Assembly (NCBI GenBank): GCA_012837935.1
Contig: DUQG01000003.1
Coordinates: 62,001-126,000, forward strand
DNA: 64,000 nucleotides
Direction: 5' to 3'
Source: Bacteroidales bacterium
GTDB lineage: Bacteria > Bacteroidota > Bacteroidia > Bacteroidales > Paludibacteraceae
The notes under the pieces are model-generated. The model saw nothing but the letters and a program-made list of their open reading frames with translations, was not told the origin of the DNA and ran no database searches. This document shows positions 63,857 through 64,000 of the stretch, piece by piece. Position 1 is the first letter of the stretch. Each line of letters begins with the position of its first letter. The position numbers and the translations under genes are program-made.

Positions 63857-64000
63857 GTTTAAACTCTTATATACAAGAAAATAAAATTTGTCTGATTATC
63901 AGATTTTTAGGGAAAAATTATGCTGTTTTTTTCTTGGTGGATTGATAGATTTTTTAAATGACAAATGATTAGCTTGTTTTTTAGCTAAAATCAATTGCCA

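Overview
The window is a chromosomal segment of an anaerobic, fermentative member of the Bacteroidota, most likely order Bacteroidales. Evidence for this is the AT-rich composition, repeated -7 boxes of the form TAnnTTTG in front of genes, few strong Shine-Dalgarno sequences, the gldE-gldD pair, a secreted protein with a type IX secretion (T9SS) C-terminal domain, an RprY/RprX-type two-component system, and a trimeric/tetrameric [FeFe]-hydrogenase operon. No species can be named from sequence alone.

Layout. 0-2.5 kb: the end of mpl, a REP-like repeat cluster, a dCMP deaminase and a ctpA-type S41 protease. 2.4-6.7 kb: an accessory insertion holding a minimal kinase-like protein, a KAP-family P-loop NTPase and a frameshifted REP-associated transposase (RAYT) relic. 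6.7-13.7 kb: response regulator and histidine kinase, 5'-nucleotidase catalytic domain, two membrane proteins, ksgA, corA. 13.8-17.9 kb: a leftward glycan cluster (two GT2 transferases, a Stealth phosphotransferase and a GH16-fold protein without catalytic acids). 18.3-24.4 kb: LOG protein, gyrB, a membrane/cytidylate-kinase fusion, a short-chain dehydrogenase, tRNA-Leu. 24.6-31.7 kb: murF, a coiled-coil membrane protein, an FKBP lipoprotein, a TPM-domain protein with LemA, an aldo/keto reductase and an orphan DNA methyltransferase.

31.7-40.6 kb is a leftward hydrogenase locus. Its distal part encodes a NAD(P)-linked, probably electron-bifurcating [FeFe]-hydrogenase (NuoE-, HydA-, NuoF- and thioredoxin-ferredoxin-like subunits). 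Its proximal part encodes a second, divergent H-cluster protein together with two HATPase proteins, two DRTGG proteins and a PHP protein. I read this as a sensing/regulatory module. The HydE/F/G maturases are not in the window.

40.8-44.7 kb is a second accessory island. It holds a broken DUF1016 nuclease gene, a YiiX-like cysteine peptidase, a zinc-ribbon membrane protein with a homopolymer frameshift, an unknown 538-residue membrane protein, two long imperfect palindromes and a 3' fragment of a miaB-like gene. 44.7-62.2 kb returns to core genes: gldE, gldD, the 5'-nucleotidase C-terminal domain, a PEP-synthase-like protein with receiver-like domains, gdhA, purN, acpP-fabF-rnc, an acyl-CoA ligase, fba, a T9SS cargo protein, radA and tRNA-Val. 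62.2-64 kb is a third low-GC accessory stretch: a 125-nt multi-segment hairpin followed by three small unknown genes.

The spacers are rich in dispersed palindromic repeats. There are three copies of a four-palindrome (BIME-like) element built on CCCCGTAGGGG, three copies of a CTGGCTTTRAGCCAG element, two of a CCACGGCTTTCAAGCCGTGG element, and several stuttering low-complexity spacers. Points I consider most worth pursuing are the kinase cassette bounded by a 14-bp direct repeat at the ctpA stop codon, the hydrogenase-associated regulatory module, the PEP-synthase-like protein lacking a mobile histidine domain, and the palindrome-flanked accessory genes.
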